From Coptodactyla brooksi (taxonomy: Eukaryota; Arthropoda; Insecta; Coleoptera; Scarabaeidae), in the NCBI GenBank assembly GCA_033557675.1, contig JAWQRM010000156.1, forward strand, positions 1 through 28,078: 28,078 bases of DNA, in the 5' to 3' direction. Under the pieces are notes generated by a model, which worked only from the letters and a program-made list of their open reading frames with translations, made no database searches and had not been told where the DNA came from. This document shows, in pieces, positions 26,756 through 28,078 of this stretch. How positions within the stretch are numbered: position 1 is the first letter of the stretch; each line of letters begins with the position of its first letter. A program made the position numbers and the translations under genes.

Positions 26756-28078
26756 CCTTCCTAGGCTTTTCGGGTCTTTTCTGACCCAATCCAATAGAAA
26801 TTTTATTATAAATTCCAAAATTGAAATAGCACACCCTAAATATTTTATGAAACAATATACTTACCGATTTTTTCTCTTTGGTAATTATTAGACTATTTTT
26901 ATTGGCTTGATTTTTACAATTTTCGTGTTTAGTGTAATAAATATGTTTTATTTATTATTTTTAGTTATAAAATCATAAATATGGGTGGCCTGACTGATGA
27001 GCAACTTGAGGAACGATTATTATAGTTCCAGTGACGAAGAACCTTCTGAACAAGATGATCCTGTTTCTGAAAATGAATATTGAACTTCGGATGACGAAGA
27101 TGACGACACTAGTGTTGAGTGCATAGGCAATAATATGTATTCTAAAGATAGAAAAATTCAGTGGAGTTCTAAACCAAATATTCATAGTGGAAGGCTTGCT
27201 TCACAAAATGTGATAGCATTGACTCCAAGTCCTACTCGTTATGCTGCTCCTCCCATCTGCGGTATTCCCATCTGCCTTGAAAGAAATAGTTCTTGAGCAC
27301 ACTAATCTTGAAGGACGCCGTGTTTATTAGGAAGCTTGGCAAAATTTGGATGCTATAGATCTAGATGCATTTATTGGTCTGTTACTGCTCGCTGGAGTTT
27401 TCAAATTCCACAATGAATCAACACGAAGTCTATGGGATGCACAAAAGGGCAGGAATATATTTCGAGCTGCTATGTCATTGGAGAACTTCAAAATGATATC
27501 GAGAGTAATTAAATTTGATAATCGTAATACAAGACATGAACGACGGGAACATGATAAATTTACAGCCATTAGAAACCTCTGGGACAAATGGGTAGAAATA
27601 TTACCAAAACTACTCAATCCAGATCAGAATGTAACTGTTGATGAGCAGCTGGTAGCCTTTAGAGGAAGATGCCCGTTTCGGCAATACATGCCTAATAAAC
27701 TGGCCAAATACGGCATTAAATTTTGGGCACTGGCAAATTACCTGGAACAGCTCCTGAAACAAATTAAGGCTTGAGAGTGGTATTGAATTTATCTTATGGC
27801 TTGAAAGGTCATAATATTACCTGTGATATTTTTTTTACATACCATGAACTTGGAGAAATGTTGCTAAAAGGAAATTTGACTATGATAGGCACCATTAGGA
27901 AGAATAAGACGTCAATTCCCCCAGAACTTTTGCAAACTAAAGGACGGGAAAATTTTTCTTCTCGATTTGCCTTTACCTCAGACACAACTCTTGTATCGTA
28001 CTTGCCCAAATCAATAAATGTGTCGTACTACAAAGTACTTTGCATTTGAATAAGGAAGTAAGTGGTTTAAATGAGAAG
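26756..28078 (+). mobile_element. piggyBac element, left end to window edge
   Basis: TTAA (26752-26755), the piggyBac target, is followed by the tip CCTTCCTAGGCTTTTCGGGT and TTCTGACCC. The tip includes the inverted pair GGGTC (26772-26776)/GACCC (26783-26787). About 200 nt later the transposase frame starts. The element continues beyond the window; its right end is not visible. Confidence 0.8.
26981..28049 (+). pseudogene. piggyBac transposase, broken by stops, frameshifts and a deletion
   Basis: The ATG at 26981 starts MGGLTDEQLEE, then a frame change into an acidic region (YYSSSDEEPSEQDDPVSENEY). The core follows: DLDAFIGLLLLAGVFKFHNE, STRSLWDAQKGRNIFRAAMS, FDNRNTRHERREHDKF and VTVDEQLVAFRGRCPFRQYM with the second Asp region. 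Then PNKLAKYGIKFWAL breaks. After a small deletion that removes the segment normally beginning near CDAKSSYAWNM, the frame resumes as GKLPGTAPETN, a stop, RVVLNLSYGLKGHNITCD and KGRENFSSRFAFTSDTTL. A final frameshift garbles the end at about 28015. It matches the DDE_Tnp_1_7 family. The Cys-rich C-terminus is outside or lost. It cannot make an active transposase. Confidence 0.92.

Larger units (their letters stand above)
26645..28078 (-). other. trio intron upstream of exon a, occupied by a piggyBac element
   Basis: The intron begins at the acceptor before 26644. From 26756 to the window edge it is a piggyBac element, so upstream trio exons must lie beyond 28078. Confidence 0.6.

Noticed and set aside
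1..28078. CRISPR array, bacterial operons or toxin-antitoxin systems
   Set aside because: No regularly spaced direct repeats and no prokaryotic gene layout were found; the window is eukaryotic.

Overview
This is an AT-rich, intron-containing animal window. The gene structure (GT-AG introns, one as short as 57 nt), the repeat content and the protein homologies all point to an arthropod, most likely an insect. The species cannot be read from the sequence. No bacterial-type operon, CRISPR array, complete tRNA or rRNA is visible.

The only host gene I can support is the 3' part of a Trio/Kalirin-type gene on the minus strand. Ten exons spread over 18.4 kb (26644 down to 8276) join in frame with matching splice phases into a 1121-residue C-terminal portion. 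In order it holds a short acidic linker, the second RhoGEF module (DH2 then PH2), a Ser/Thr-rich linker, an Ig domain, an FN3 domain and a protein kinase domain with a basic tail. A poly(A) signal lies about 310 nt after the stop codon. The 5' part (CRAL-TRIO, spectrin repeats, GEF1) lies beyond the right edge. The protein would link Rho activation to a C-terminal kinase at sites of actin remodelling such as axon growth cones. The kinase is notable because Drosophila Trio lacks it.

Most of the remaining DNA is decayed mobile DNA. From left to right: the 5' end of an IS630-like element (1-378, minus); a Tigger/pogo-like transposase pseudogene (454-1525, minus); a Tc1-like transposon pseudogene (1596-2798, plus); a Penelope-like (PLE) fragment with reverse transcriptase and a hammerhead-like motif (3060-3760, minus); inverted repeats (4661-4915); small DDE transposase scraps (5213-5263 and 6879-6959); a second PLE end with a degraded hammerhead-like motif (6055-6330, plus); then the trio 3' UTR. 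Inside trio introns lie a diverged tandem repeat (9552-10060), two tRNA-derived SINE-like pieces, a Jockey-type LINE endonuclease piece, a LINE reverse-transcriptase scrap, a DDE-transposase scrap, a short piggyBac deletion derivative (23759-24208), a PLE with RT and GIY-YIG endonuclease (24340-25260) and, at the right edge, a large piggyBac element (26756 to beyond 28078).

I found no new multi-gene system. The observations most worth following are the kinase-bearing Trio with an altered glycine loop, the hammerhead-like motifs in PLE remnants, and a perfect 25-bp inverted duplication inside the PLE coding region.
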